Shown here: positions 9,943-19,734 of the stretch, piece after piece
Position numbering within the stretch: the stretch's first letter is position 1
Layout of the letters: each line of letters opens with the position of its first letter
NCBI RefSeq assembly: GCF_027580225.2
Contig: NC_073351.2
Location: 8,226,501 to 8,290,500, forward strand
DNA from: Misgurnus anguillicaudatus
Taxonomy: Eukaryota > Chordata > Actinopteri > Cypriniformes > Cobitidae
Reading direction: 5' to 3'
Length of the DNA: 64,000 nt
Translations under genes and position numbers: made by a program
Notes under the pieces: model-generated
What the model saw: the letters and a program-made list of their open reading frames with translations, nothing else
Told to the model about the DNA's origin: nothing
Database searches by the model: none

Positions 9943-11052
9943 CACTGTAGTGTGTTTTGGGCCATTTTCCATTAGAACCAATACATAGAACCAATAGAAC
10001 CAATACATACCATTAGAGACCAACAAAGACCAATACACTGTAGTGTGTTTTGGGCCATATTCCATTAGAACCAATACATATTCCATTAGAACCAATACAT
10101 AGAACCAATACATACCATTAGAGACCAACAAAAACCAATACACTGTAGTGTGTTTTGGGCCATATTCCATTAGAACCAATACATATTCCATTAGAACCAA
10201 TACATAGAACCAATAGAACCAATACATACCATTAGAGACCAACAAAAACCAATGCACTGTAGTGTGTTTTGGGCCATATTTCATTAGAACCAATACATAT
10301 TCCATTAGAACCAATACATAGAACCAATACATACCATTAGAGACCAACAAAAACCAATACACTGTAGTGTGTTTTGGGCCATATTCCATTAGAACCAATA
10401 CATAGAACCAATAGAACCAATACATACCATTAGAGACCAACAAAAACCAATACACTGTAGTGTGTTTTGGGCCATATTCCATTAGAACCAATACATAGAA
10501 CCAATAGAACCAATACATACCATTAGAGACCAACAAAAACCAATACACTGTAGTGTGTTTTGGGCCATATTCCATTAGAACCAATACATAGAACCAATAC
10601 ATACCATTAGAGACCAACAAAAACCAATGCACTGTAGTGTGTTTTGGGCCATATTTCATTAGAACCAATACATACCATTAGAGACCAACAAAAACCAATA
10701 CACTGTAGTGTGTTTTGGGCCATATTCCATTAGAACCAATACATATTCCATTAGAACCAATACATAGAACCAATAGAACCAATACATACCATTAGAGACC
10801 AACAAAAACCAATGCACTGTAGTGTGTTTTGGGCCATATTTCATTAGAACCAATACATAGAACCAATAGAACCAATACATACCATTAGAGACCAACAAAA
10901 ACCAATACACTGTAGTGTGTTTTGGGCCATATTCCATTAGAACCAATACATAGAACCAATACATCCCATTAGAGACCAACAAAAACCACTGCACTGTAGT
11001 GTGTTTTGGGCCATATTCCATTAGAACCAATACATAGAACCAATAGAACCAA
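9943..11052. repeat. minisatellite, 12 units of 71-114 bp
   Basis: Each unit holds cactgtagtgtgttttgggc followed by ccattagaaccaatacat-type text. The key phrase begins at 9943, 10036, 10141, 10255, 10360, 10453, 10546, 10630, 10701, 10815, 10908 and 10992. Unit lengths vary by 9 or 12 bp through loss or gain of 'aaccaatag' and 'aaccaatacata' sub-units. CACTGTAGTG inside each unit is a short palindrome. Confidence 0.95.
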
Positions 11053-11058
11053 TACATG

Positions 11059-12141
11059 ATTAATGACCAATTAGATCAACTTCAGTTTGCCTATAGGAAA
11101 GGTAGAGGCACAGGTGATGCTATCAATAGTTTGTTGCATCTGGTTTTAAATCACCTGGAGGATCCTAATGCTTATGCTCGACTACTTTTTATCGATTTTA
11201 GCTCCGCATTTAACACTATTCAATCACATGTTTTAATTTCAAAATTGAAGCAACTGGGCGTGAACCCTTCAATCATACAATGGTACTACTCCTTCTTAAC
11301 AGATAGAACTCAAAGAGTCAAAGTAAACAACAGTCTGTCTCAAGTGAAATTCTGTAGTACTGGTGTACCACAGGGCTGTGTTAGTTCACCAGTTCTTTTT
11401 ACACTGTACACTAATGAGTGCTCTAACAGGCACCCACAGAATTACATCTTGAAGTACTCTGACGACACAGCTATTTTAAGTCTATTGAAAAAGCAAGACT
11501 CCCCTTCTATCTATTTTTCTGAGATCACATCATTTATTGATTGGTGTGATGTTAATTTCTTAAATATAAACACTAAGAAAACAGAGGAGATCATTTTTGA
11601 TCCTAAGAATGTTGGTGATCATACGCCTATATATGTCCATAATGCGGAAATTGCACAGGTGCAATCTTATAAGTATCTAGGCGTACACATAGACAAATCT
11701 CTTACCTGGGACACACATGTTCACTGGGTCTGTGAACGACTGGCACAAAGACTATATTTCTTGCGCCGACTGTGGTTTTATGGCGTTGACAGGAAAATTT
11801 TGATGATTTTTTACCAGTCTGTATTAGAAAGTGTCATCAGGTATGGTTTGTCTACTTGGTACGGAAATCTCAATGTCAAATCTAAAGTGAAGATGCAAGG
11901 TATTGTACGAACTGCAATGAAAATTATAGGACAAAAAGACTACACCAGTATCCAGTCTCTTTATGAATTATGTACATTGAAGGAGGCCAAAAGAATTTTA
12001 CGTGACCCATCACATAAACTTTATCCCTGCTTTGAAATGTTACCCTCTGGTAGAAGGTATAGGGTTCCTCGTTGCAAATTGAACCGTTTTAAGAACTCGT
12101 TTGTGCCAGTATCTGTTAGACTGCTGAATATGGAGAAGTGA
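11059..12141 (+). CDS. LINE reverse transcriptase, C-terminal part, open
   Basis: About 360 codons are open without a stop. Recognisable RT motifs, in order, are LLFIDFSSAFNTI (first catalytic Asp, about codon 44), STGVPQGCVSSPVLF (about codon 102), and KYSDDTAIL (the YxDD box, about codon 134). A thumb-like region with YKYLGVHIDKSLTWDTHV follows, and then a C-terminal LPSGRRYRVPRCKLNRFKNS block typical of fish L2/Rex-type LINEs. The N-terminal endonuclease and first RT motifs are missing through 5' truncation. The first few codons come from the host minisatellite, so this is not a complete protein. The catalytic box has YSDD where FADD is usual. Lack of stops suggests a recent insertion rather than selection. 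Confidence 0.85.
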   Translation: MNDQLDQLQFAYRKGRGTGDAINSLLHLVLNHLEDPNAYARLLFIDFSSAFNTIQSHVLISKLKQLGVNPSIIQWYYSFLTDRTQRVKVNNSLSQVKFCSTGVPQGCVSSPVLFTLYTNECSNRHPQNYILKYSDDTAILSLLKKQDSPSIYFSEITSFIDWCDVNFLNINTKKTEEIIFDPKNVGDHTPIYVHNAEIAQVQSYKYLGVHIDKSLTWDTHVHWVCERLAQRLYFLRRLWFYGVDRKILMIFYQSVLESVIRYGLSTWYGNLNVKSKVKMQGIVRTAMKIIGQKDYTSIQSLYELCTLKEAKRILRDPSHKLYPCFEMLPSGRRYRVPRCKLNRFKNSFVPVSVRLLNMEK

Positions 12142-12321
12142 TGCTTTTTAATCTTTTATGATGTTATATAGACATGAATGCCTTCTGTATGCATAGTGAT
12201 GTCAGAATCTTTTTAATATTCTATTTTAATGTATTGTGTGGTTTTTGTGTTTGTGTGGATCAGGTGATAAGAATGTTGATTTGAGTCTACTCCAAATTTC
12301 CCTATTAGGGACAATAAAGTA

Positions 12322-12388
12322 CATTTCATTTCATTTCATTTCATTTCATTCATTTCATTTCATTTCATTTCATTTCATTTCATTTCAT
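12322..12388 (+). repeat. (TTTCA)n tail of the LINE
   Basis: A pentameric run directly follows gacaataaagta. One unit is shortened near 12350. It is the 3' end at which reverse transcription began. Confidence 0.93.
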
Positions 12389-12393
12389 TACAT

Positions 12394-12700
12394 ACCATTT
12401 CAGACCAACAAAAACCAATACACTGTAGTGTGTTTTGGGCCATATTTCATTAGAACCAATACATATTCCATTAGAACCAATACATAAAACCAATACATCC
12501 CATTAGAGACCAACAAAACCACTGCACTGTAGTGTGTTTTGGGCCATATTCCATTAGAACCAATACATAGAACCAATAGAACCAATACATACCATTAGAG
12601 ACCAACAAAAACCAATGCACTGTAGTGTGTTTTGGGCCATATTTCATTAGAACCAATACATAGAACCAATACATACCATTAGAGACCAACAAAAACCACT
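12394..12700. repeat. minisatellite, continuation after the LINE
   Basis: Three more units of the same minisatellite occur, with cactgtagtg at 12421, 12525 and 12618. They were separated from the left array by the LINE insertion. Confidence 0.93.
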
Positions 12701-13018
12701 GCATAAAATTCCCAATAAAACCATTAGAATATTCTGTAATTGTTTTTTTTCAGCAGGGCTTATACTGTGGCCAGCCTAAGGCACACCTGTGCAATAAACA
12801 TGCTGTTTAATCTGCATCTTAATATGCCACACCTGTGATGTGGATGGATTCATTCGGCAAAGGAGAAGTGCTCACTAACACAGATTTAGACAGATTTGTG
12901 AACAATATTTGAGAGAAATACCTGTAGGCCTTTGTGTGCAAAGAAAAAGTCTTAGATCTTTTCAGCTCAACTGTTGCACTTGTAGATGTTTTCATCGGAC
13001 GCACGTGATACACGTCTG

Positions 13019-13330
13019 GATCTGAACTTTACTTCCGGTTTCGTTTTTTTAATGCTCTGACTAGTTGCTAAAATGATCTCTTGAACAAATGCCTTGTCGA
13101 AAATAACAAATGTTTTTGGTTTCCTAGGTAATCTATTTTTTTTGCTTGTTATATAAATAAACTACGTTTAAAGAACTTTGTTGTTATTTATTCTTAGCGG
13201 AGTTTACCGGAAGTTACGTGCGGACCGAGACTGCCGCTTGTTTATGTTGTTACTGCTGAAACGGTCTATAATATTGTTCAGTGTAGATTTTAATGCGGAA
13301 AGCCACATTTTTATAACGTTTTAATTTTCA
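13019..13330. repeat. dispersed repeat, copy A
   Basis: It shares layout and phrases with 57003-57300: a 'gttgctaaa/gtggctaaa' block, a block around gcttgttat followed by aaataaacta, and gcttgtttatgttgttactg here against gtttgtttatgttgttgctg there. It contains acttccggttt and ccggaagt. Its class is not recognised. Confidence 0.5.
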
Positions 13331-14344
13331 TTATAAGCCTATTAATGCATTTTTGTTTGATGACTTATTTAATTTTCCCAAAAATAAATTTAATTCAAAC
13401 AATATATGGAGGAACCCAGTAATACTGCCACGGACCTCCAAGGGGCCCCAAACCCCCTGTTGAAGACCCATGGTATAAACAATGGTTGGATGTACACTAA
13501 CCAAGTACTACAAAATGTAAACTAAAATGTAAAATGGCAGTAGCCTCTGTCTCTTGCATGGCAGCCTATGAAAGCTCAGAACAGCATTTGTGTGCCATTC
13601 AATGCTTCACAAGGTGTGCTGGAAACCGATAACGGCTCTCTTTCACTGGATGGACTTGGACTTGGTCATGTCCAGTATGCCAACATAAGTATCATACCAG
13701 CAGTACACATAGCAAACCCCATCTCTCTTTGTGCATTTACACTTTCTGGCTTTAAGTAACTATGGGCAGCTGAACGCAGACATGCCATGCTCCAAAAACA
13801 CCCATTCATTCCTGAACACAGGGTAGATTTACTGTTAGCGCTGGGCAATTTTTTACACTGAATAATGAAGAATAATGCTATTTAATAATTTTCTTTGCAT
13901 TGATACAAATAAAAGAAATGACAAAGAAATATTTACAGATTTACAATCAAAATAAGACATTTAAAATATATAAAAAATGCGTAATGACATGCTTTTCAGG
14001 TAACTCATTTTAAAAAAAATGCAGATTTACAAAAACACAGAAAATTAGTATTTAGGTTTCTATCTATTAAAAAAGGATGAAAATAATTTATCCTCTGTTA
14101 TTGGTTGTACTAACCTGTGGTGCCATCCTAAACTCACGGCACTGGCTGAACTAATGTTTTTATTTTAGGCTGGTCGTGATGCAAAAAACCAGAGCAATGG
14201 TTTTGATAGCTCCACAGAGATGCATTATTTACACTTTTGGGGTGAATAAACTTGGCTTGTAGCAGCATATTAAACTGGGACAAGAGAGTCTCGCAACATA
14301 AAAAATGACATACTGCTCCTTTAAAAATGAGATGAGAAAGACTG

Positions 14345-14349
<5 letters not shown>
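13331..14349. other. no gene seen
   Basis: Intron 2 sequence. Near 13433-13470 a degenerate hAT-like phrase (ggacctccaaggggcccc) occurs, and 13840-13860 has a tagcgctgggcaat phrase that may be a hAT end. Nothing else is recognisable. Confidence 0.5.

Positions 14350-14393
<44 letters not shown>
14350..14393. repeat. (GA)n microsatellite, about 44 bp
   Basis: Uninterrupted GA run. Confidence 0.97.
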
Positions 14394-14395
<2 letters not shown>

Positions 14396-15050
14396 TAGAA
14401 GATGAGGACAGAACCCGAGGATGGACGCGCCATTGAACGAGATGAGATACTTAAGGCAGGATATATGAGAGAAAAGCGTAAGTATCATTCACAGGTTAAT
14501 GGGGAAAATGACAGATCTGATGAGTCAATCTCAGAAATGAGCTTCTGGCTTAGGACGTGCACACATTTGAAATGGGCTGATGAGACAGACAGTAACAGAC
14601 AGCCCTCTCATTTAAAAACCCATAATGTGTTTTTTCCGTAAATCAAGACTGAAATGAAACAGAGCTCCAACAAGATGTTGTTTAAAAGGGTGCAATTACA
14701 GTGAGGAAAATAAGTATTTGAACACCCTGCTATTTCGCAGGTTCTCCCACTTAGAAATCATGGAGGGGTCTAAATTGTCATCGTAGGTGCATGTCCACTG
14801 TGAGAGACATAATCTAAAAAAAATCTAGAAATCACAATGTATGATTTTTTAATGATTTATTTGTATGATACAGCTGCAAATAAGTATTTGAACACCTGTC
14901 TATCAGCTAAAATTCCAACCCTCTGTTAGTCTGCCTTTAAAATGTCCACCTCCACTCCATTTATTATCCTAAATTAGATGCACCTGTTTGAGGTCATTAG
15001 CTGCATGAAGACACAATCAGTAAGAATCCAACTACTAACATGGTCAAGAC

Positions 15051-16162
15051 TAGGGATGCAGCGATTATAGATTTTGATGGTACGGTTATAGTCTGAAAAA
15101 TAACCACGGTTGTACGGTTATTACGGTTATTAAGTATTCATATATTTTACAACATTAATTTATAAAATCACATGAATACATTTTTTTTTTTTTTTTTAGT
15201 TTTTGCCTTTATTAGATAGCTAGTATGATAGAAGAGGACAGGAATGTATAGGGTGGAGAGAGGGGTATGGGATCGGCAAAGGACCTCAAGCCGGTCGCCA
15301 AAAGTGCGTCTGCACCATATGTCGGAGCACTGCCCACTACACCATCGGCTCCGACACATGAATACATTTTTGAACAATTGCTAAATTCTTCTGTATTTTC
15401 AGTTTGTGTATTTTTTCTACAATTCTTGGACAAATGATAATAATAATAATAATAACTTGGCTGGCTTTGACTTAAACAGTATAGGTGCCTTTGAAACCTG
15501 AAGGCTATTCATTTTAATGATCTTTTGAATAAATGTAATTTTACATTTGGACTGAATAAAGTTATATTATTTTGGTTTGTTTGAAGTATTAGTAAAAATT
15601 ATAAGAGCCTCTCAAAACGAATAACAACACAGGGTCATCCTGGACCAGGTACTGCGAGTCATTTTGACAGGTGTAGCTTAATATTACACAAAAATCAAAT
15701 ATAAATATTAGGGGTGGCAAAATTAACGTGTTAACTCATGCTATTCTGTAATTAATCATTAACGCGTTAAAATAATTCAACGTAATGAAATGCAGTCAGA
15801 CCACCATGAGCCCCGCCCGAGTTTGATCCGCGAGCAGGAGGTTTTTAATGCTGTACAGACCGATTGGAGTGTGGCTCTTTCACCTACGCATGCAGGTGCG
15901 CGTGCACACACACGCACACACCCACATACAAACCAGATGCACGGACAAACCAAGAGACGCGTCACGCGCACATATTCTTTTGAACGCGGGGCTTTGTCAT
16001 ACAGTGCATCATGACGCATGTGCCTTTTGGTGGTTCGTGGATCTGGTTTGTTTGTGCGTGCGTGAAACAAAAATACGCGGTGTAGCGAAGGCTTTACGGT
16101 TACTTAACCGTGACATTTTAAAGCGCGGTTAATAGTGAAACCGGTTAATCGCTGCATCCCTA
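15051..16162. mobile_element. hAT element (tagggatgcagcgatta ends), 1.1 kb
   Basis: The ends are tagggatgcagcgattat and the inverse, ttaatcgctgcatcccta, with the exact 8-bp TSD gtcaagac (15043-15050, 16163-16170). The interior includes cggttattacggttatta motifs near both ends. No transposase is recognisable. Part of the length comes from a SINE at 15181-15354. Confidence 0.93.
15181..15354 (-). mobile_element. tRNA-derived SINE with 17-bp TSD
   Basis: Read on the minus strand it begins near ggagccgatggtgtagtggg (an A-box-like start), continues through tcctttgccgatcccatacc and ends in ctaataaaggcaaaaac plus poly(A). The 17-bp repeat cacatgaatacattttt flanks it (15169-15185, 15355-15371), the mark of LINE-mediated insertion. 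It sits inside the hAT at 15051-16162. Confidence 0.88.
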
Positions 16163-16943
16163 GTCAAGACCAAAGAGCTGTCCAAAGACACTAGAGACAA
16201 AATTGTACACATCCACAAGGCTGGAAAGGGCTACGGGGAAATTGCCAAGAAGTTTGGTGAAAAAGGTCCACTGTTGGAGCAATCATTAGAAAATGGAAGA
16301 AGCTAAACATGACTCGGGCTCCGTGCAAGATCTCACCTCGTGGGGTCTTAATGATCCTATGAAAGGTGAGAAATCAGCCCAGAACTACACAAGAGGAGCT
16401 GGTCAATGACCTGAAAAGAGCTGGGACCACCGTTTCCAAGGTCACTGCTGGTAATACAGTAAGACGTGATGGTTTAAAATCATGCATGGCATGGAAGGTT
16501 CCCCTGCTTAAACCAGCACATGTCCAGGCCTGTCTTAACTTTGCCAATGACCATTTGGATGATCCAGAGGAGGCCAGAAACCTGACTGATCTGGAGATGA
16601 TCTGTGTGGAGGAGTGGGACAAAATCCCTCCCGCAGTGTGTGCAAACCTGGTGAAAAACTACAGGAAACGTTTGACCTCTGTAATTGCAAACAAAGGCTA
16701 CTGTACCAAATGTTAACATTGATTTTCTTAAGTGTTCAAATACTTATTTGCAGCTGTATCATACAAATAAATAGTAAAAAAATCACACATTGTGATATGT
16801 GGATTTTTTTTAGATTATGTCTCTCAAAGTGGACATGCACCTACGATGACAATTTCAGACCCCTCCATGATTTCTAAGTGGGAGAACTTGCAAAATAGCA
16901 GGGTGTGCAAATACCTATTTTCCTCACTGTATGTGTTGTAGTG

Positions 16944-18195
16944 TTAAAGGGAAACTTCACCCATTTGCATTCAGCTTTGTACCGTTAGAACCCCAGTCAT
17001 GTTTTTGAATGGTTGTGCATCATTCCCTCAGTTTCTCCTGAGACGAGAGAAATACTGATTTAAGTGAGGCACTTCCTTCTTTTAATGATGTAAAAATCGT
17101 CATTTTGCGTCATTGAAAGAAGGAAATCCTGAATCTCTCTTGAGTGTGAAAGACTACAGACACTCATTCCTCATTTTTCCAAGGTGGGGGCTATGGGTGG
17201 GACCCACTCACACTTCAGACCAATTACATATCAGTGGGTGTGACTTACGAAAATATACTAACACAGACGGAAAAAACCGATCAGCCGCCATCTTTATGCT
17301 AAGCTAAGCTAAACAGAAGTTGTGGAGCAAGCCAGAATTCACATTACAATAACAGTGGAAGTTAATCAATATGATATAGAAGAGGGTGATTTCGCAAGCG
17401 TGATGCTCTAATCCGCTGTTCATTGCATCTTTATGAGCCACAATACAGCAAAGAGCTGAGGCAGATCAGAAGCCCGAAGAGAAGCCGGAGCCTGGGCGTC
17501 GGCTGGGTAGAGGAGCCCGTGGAAGACACAGCAACCATCGGCCTCTGCTGCGTAGAGAAGCTTGCCTGTTCTCTCGCTGTGTGCCCTCTTTATAACATTT
17601 CTGCATCAGATAAGGATATGGACGTCGGTTTTCAGGCAAGAGAGCAACTTTGTGCGCGTTTGGACATGTTTATTTCACAGACGCGTTTCGGCTTCCGAGC
17701 AAACGCGCTGCGGATTATATGAGCTTGGACGCGCTGTGTGCTTTCGGTGTAAGATTTCTGGATCAGATAAGGATATGAACGTTTGTTTTACTAATGTTTC
17801 TGAAACCGCACGTTACTGTTTGAATAAGACTTTGCTACACACCAGGCCAGAGTGTTATTGTGTGTAACACAATGTAACATCACGTTTAAAAGTAAATCAT
17901 GATTGGTGTCAGTCAGACACAGTGGTGGTGGCTATTTTCTTTGTTTTACTAACATGGCATTTATGTACACAATATCATATCTGAGCCGTGTTCCGATTAA
18001 TGGGAGTGGCTTGCAGTGCTGTGCATTGTGGTGCATAGTGAGTTGTAGTTTTTCATACAAATGTGCTCTAAAGTCACATTTTGTCTTTTCTCGGTCAAAT
18101 AGGCCCAAAATTCTACATTTATGTTACATTTTGACTACAAATATGACTCACTTTCCATAAAGATTAATGTTCCTATCGGTGAAATGGCCCTTTAA
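16944..18195. mobile_element. TTAA-flanked element, 1.25 kb
   Basis: The left end is ttaaagggaaacttcaccca and the right end reads inward as ttaaagggccatttcaccg. TTAA is at both borders (16944-16947, 18192-18195). No transposase frame was recognised. It lies only 13 bp right of the Tc1-like element. Confidence 0.75.
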
Positions 18196-19726
18196 AGGCA
18201 CAAAATGTAGGATTTCACAGCTGTGTGTGTGTAAACATACCTTATGTTTGAGCCTGTGTCAGATGAATACAGAGTTTCATGAATTATCAAATGTTTGGAA
18301 ATTGTTAATGGATGTTTCTGAGTGGTAAGTTTGTATTTTTAGTACTGACCTGCAAAACGTAACTGTAACGTCAATAGTAGAACTTCAGCCTAAAGATTAG
18401 CATATAGCATTAACTAGCATATAACGCTAACTCAGCAAGCACAACTTTGTTTTTAGCATTGTAACAACATTGTAATTAATTTAATGTGTAATTTAATGTT
18501 GGGGGCGTACATCTCAACTGTAATGTCACAGTTGGTGTTATGTTGAGACTGGCCTGTTTTCCAGCTGTCTTTTGCATGCAAGGTTTACATAAGGAGGAGA
18601 AAACAATCGTGTTCAAAGCTCACAATATGTCATTACCACGTACATATTCATCTATGCCTAGCTAAATACAGTTTTCCATTCTACTGCACCTCTAATTTAA
18701 AAACTAAACTATCCAGACAAGTGCAAAACCCTTTAGGAAGAAAATCTGAAATTTGCATGTAGGTGTAAAACCAAGAAAACCTGTTATCAAGCTACTAGAG
18801 TGTTGTGAGAGGTTGTAAGTGCCAAACAGTTGTTCGGATGGTTGCTAGGTGGTCACTGGCTCAAGTCAAGCAAGTTGATGTTATTTTGTCCTCTTGATAT
18901 TGCTCAGGAGACTCCTCAAAGTTAAAATGAAAGTTTTATTGGCCACCAGGTGAAAATCAATCAGTTTAAGAAACAATTAGTGCAAACGGCATACCAGAAA
19001 TTTGAATACAAAAACGAAGTAAATAGAAATTGTGTAATGGAATGAGATAGAGAAGATAAACAGAGAGGAAGATAGGAAAAAGATCGTCTCATCGAACAGT
19101 CTTGTACTTTTAGGACAATTAATATTTCTATAGCTACATCAATCTCTCCGTGGGATTGATTTCAAGATAACTGGTGTGGATTGTGAATGTCACAGCAGGA
19201 AGTCATGGAATGAAATCGATAGGAGGTCAGCTGACCCCGTCTGTACACCCAGACAGAGCGCTGATGCGTCGTGAGCTGCTTGCAGCTTCAAAGTAGATTG
19301 CAGCTCGGCTGCATCAAGATTCTGGTCCCACCGCACACATGGGGTCCGGTCAAGACACTCTGAGAGCTCGCTTTCATCGATGACCAGATTGATTCCAAAA
19401 GACAATTACATTTTTCTTCTATAAGAGTAATCTTACCCTTTTAGGGCTGGATACTAGGGGAGCACAACAACAATACCAGACACTTTGAAAACTTTTTGTG
19501 AAGTGTGATAGATGAGAACTTCTTTCCAGTGGTCATCCTGCATGGGTTTTAAAATGGCCACTGCCAAAGATGGTATAAATGTAATTATATGTTGTCTTAT
19601 ATTTATTTTTCCTTAGTTTTATTGAATCATCTGTCTTCTTTAAATGAAAACAAAATGTGTCTACTAATAACAAAATGTGTGTGAATTACATGTGGGGATA
19701 TTTGGATTTGACACCAAACTAAGGGC
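18196..19726. other. no gene seen
   Basis: Intron 2 sequence without a recognised element. A 71-codon minus-strand frame at 19190-19405 has no family resemblance that I know and no good splice context, so it is not called. Confidence 0.5.
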
Positions 19727-19734
19727 ATACTCAC

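Larger units (their letters stand above)
11058..12388 (+). mobile_element. 5'-truncated LINE (L2/Rex-like) with (TTTCA)n tail
   Basis: The insertion interrupts the minisatellite. The same 5-bp target piece, tacat, stands at 11053-11057 and 12389-12393. It contains the C-terminal two thirds of a reverse transcriptase, a 3' region with tattagggacaataaagta, and a pentameric tail. 5' truncation, a simple-repeat tail and a short TSD are typical of target-primed LINE insertion. Confidence 0.88.
9846..12758. mobile_element. minisatellite-carrying inverted-repeat element (ccctgctgaaaaaaac ends)
   Basis: The left end is ccctgctgaaaaaaacaat and the right end is its inverse, attgttttttttcagcaggg. The arms share further motifs (ttacagaa, ttctgtaa). 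The interior is a minisatellite. Comparison with the uninterrupted Tc1 sequence on both sides suggests a 2-bp TSD, CT (9844-9845, 12759-12760). No transposase is present. Elements with 'ccctgctgaaaaaa' ends and variable internal minisatellites are common in fish; the superfamily is not settled from this sequence alone. Confidence 0.8.
8931..12980 (+). mobile_element. Tc1-like element relic, split by insertion at 9846-12758
   Basis: The left part (8931-9845) and the right part (12759-about 12980) are consecutive pieces of one common fish Tc1-like element. The right part carries its 3' flank (tgtggccagcctaaggcaca, then gcaaaggagaagtgctcact). The terminal inverted repeats and TA duplications are not visible at either end, so the copy is truncated on both sides. 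The 2.9-kb insertion lies in the 3' untranslated part. Confidence 0.85.
15040..16716 (+). pseudogene. Tc1-like transposase, disrupted and internally deleted
   Basis: The start is at 15040 and the frame (MVKTKELSKDTR...) is cut after four codons by the hAT at 15051-16162, then resumes. The piece IVHIHKAGKGYGEIAKKFG belongs to the N-terminal paired-like DNA-binding region. It runs into a stop near 16302. A later open stretch (16366-16716) covers RTTQEELVNDLKRAGTTVS, then FANDHLDDPEEA, and jumps to NLTDLEMICVEEWDKIPPAV near the C-terminus. The whole DDE catalytic core between them is deleted. The copy cannot encode transposase. Confidence 0.88.
14699..16929 (+). mobile_element. Tc1-like element with intact ends, 2.2 kb with inserts
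   Basis: The ends are cagtgaggaaaataagtatt (left) and the inverse, ctattttcctcactg (right), each flanked by TA (14697-14698, 16930-16931), the Tc1/mariner target. Inner repeats of the end region (gatacagctgcaaataagta at 14869-14888 and its inverse at 16743-16762) show the double-repeat arrangement usual in fish Tc1 elements. The transposase is broken, and a hAT carrying a SINE is inserted in its first codons. Confidence 0.92.

Noticed and set aside
9940..11057. Antisense frames of 242 and 132 codons
   Set aside because: They translate the minisatellite (repeats of YWFYVLVLMEYGPKHTT) and arise from unit lengths divisible by three. There is no start context, domain or splice evidence.
12236..12487. 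Plus-strand 83-codon frame over the LINE tail
   Set aside because: It reads through the (TTTCA)n tail and minisatellite, so it is not coding.
19190..19405. 71-codon minus-strand frame in intron 2
   Set aside because: It is on the gene's strand but not in a position where a GRAF exon is expected, since exons 2 and 3 join directly. There is no known motif.
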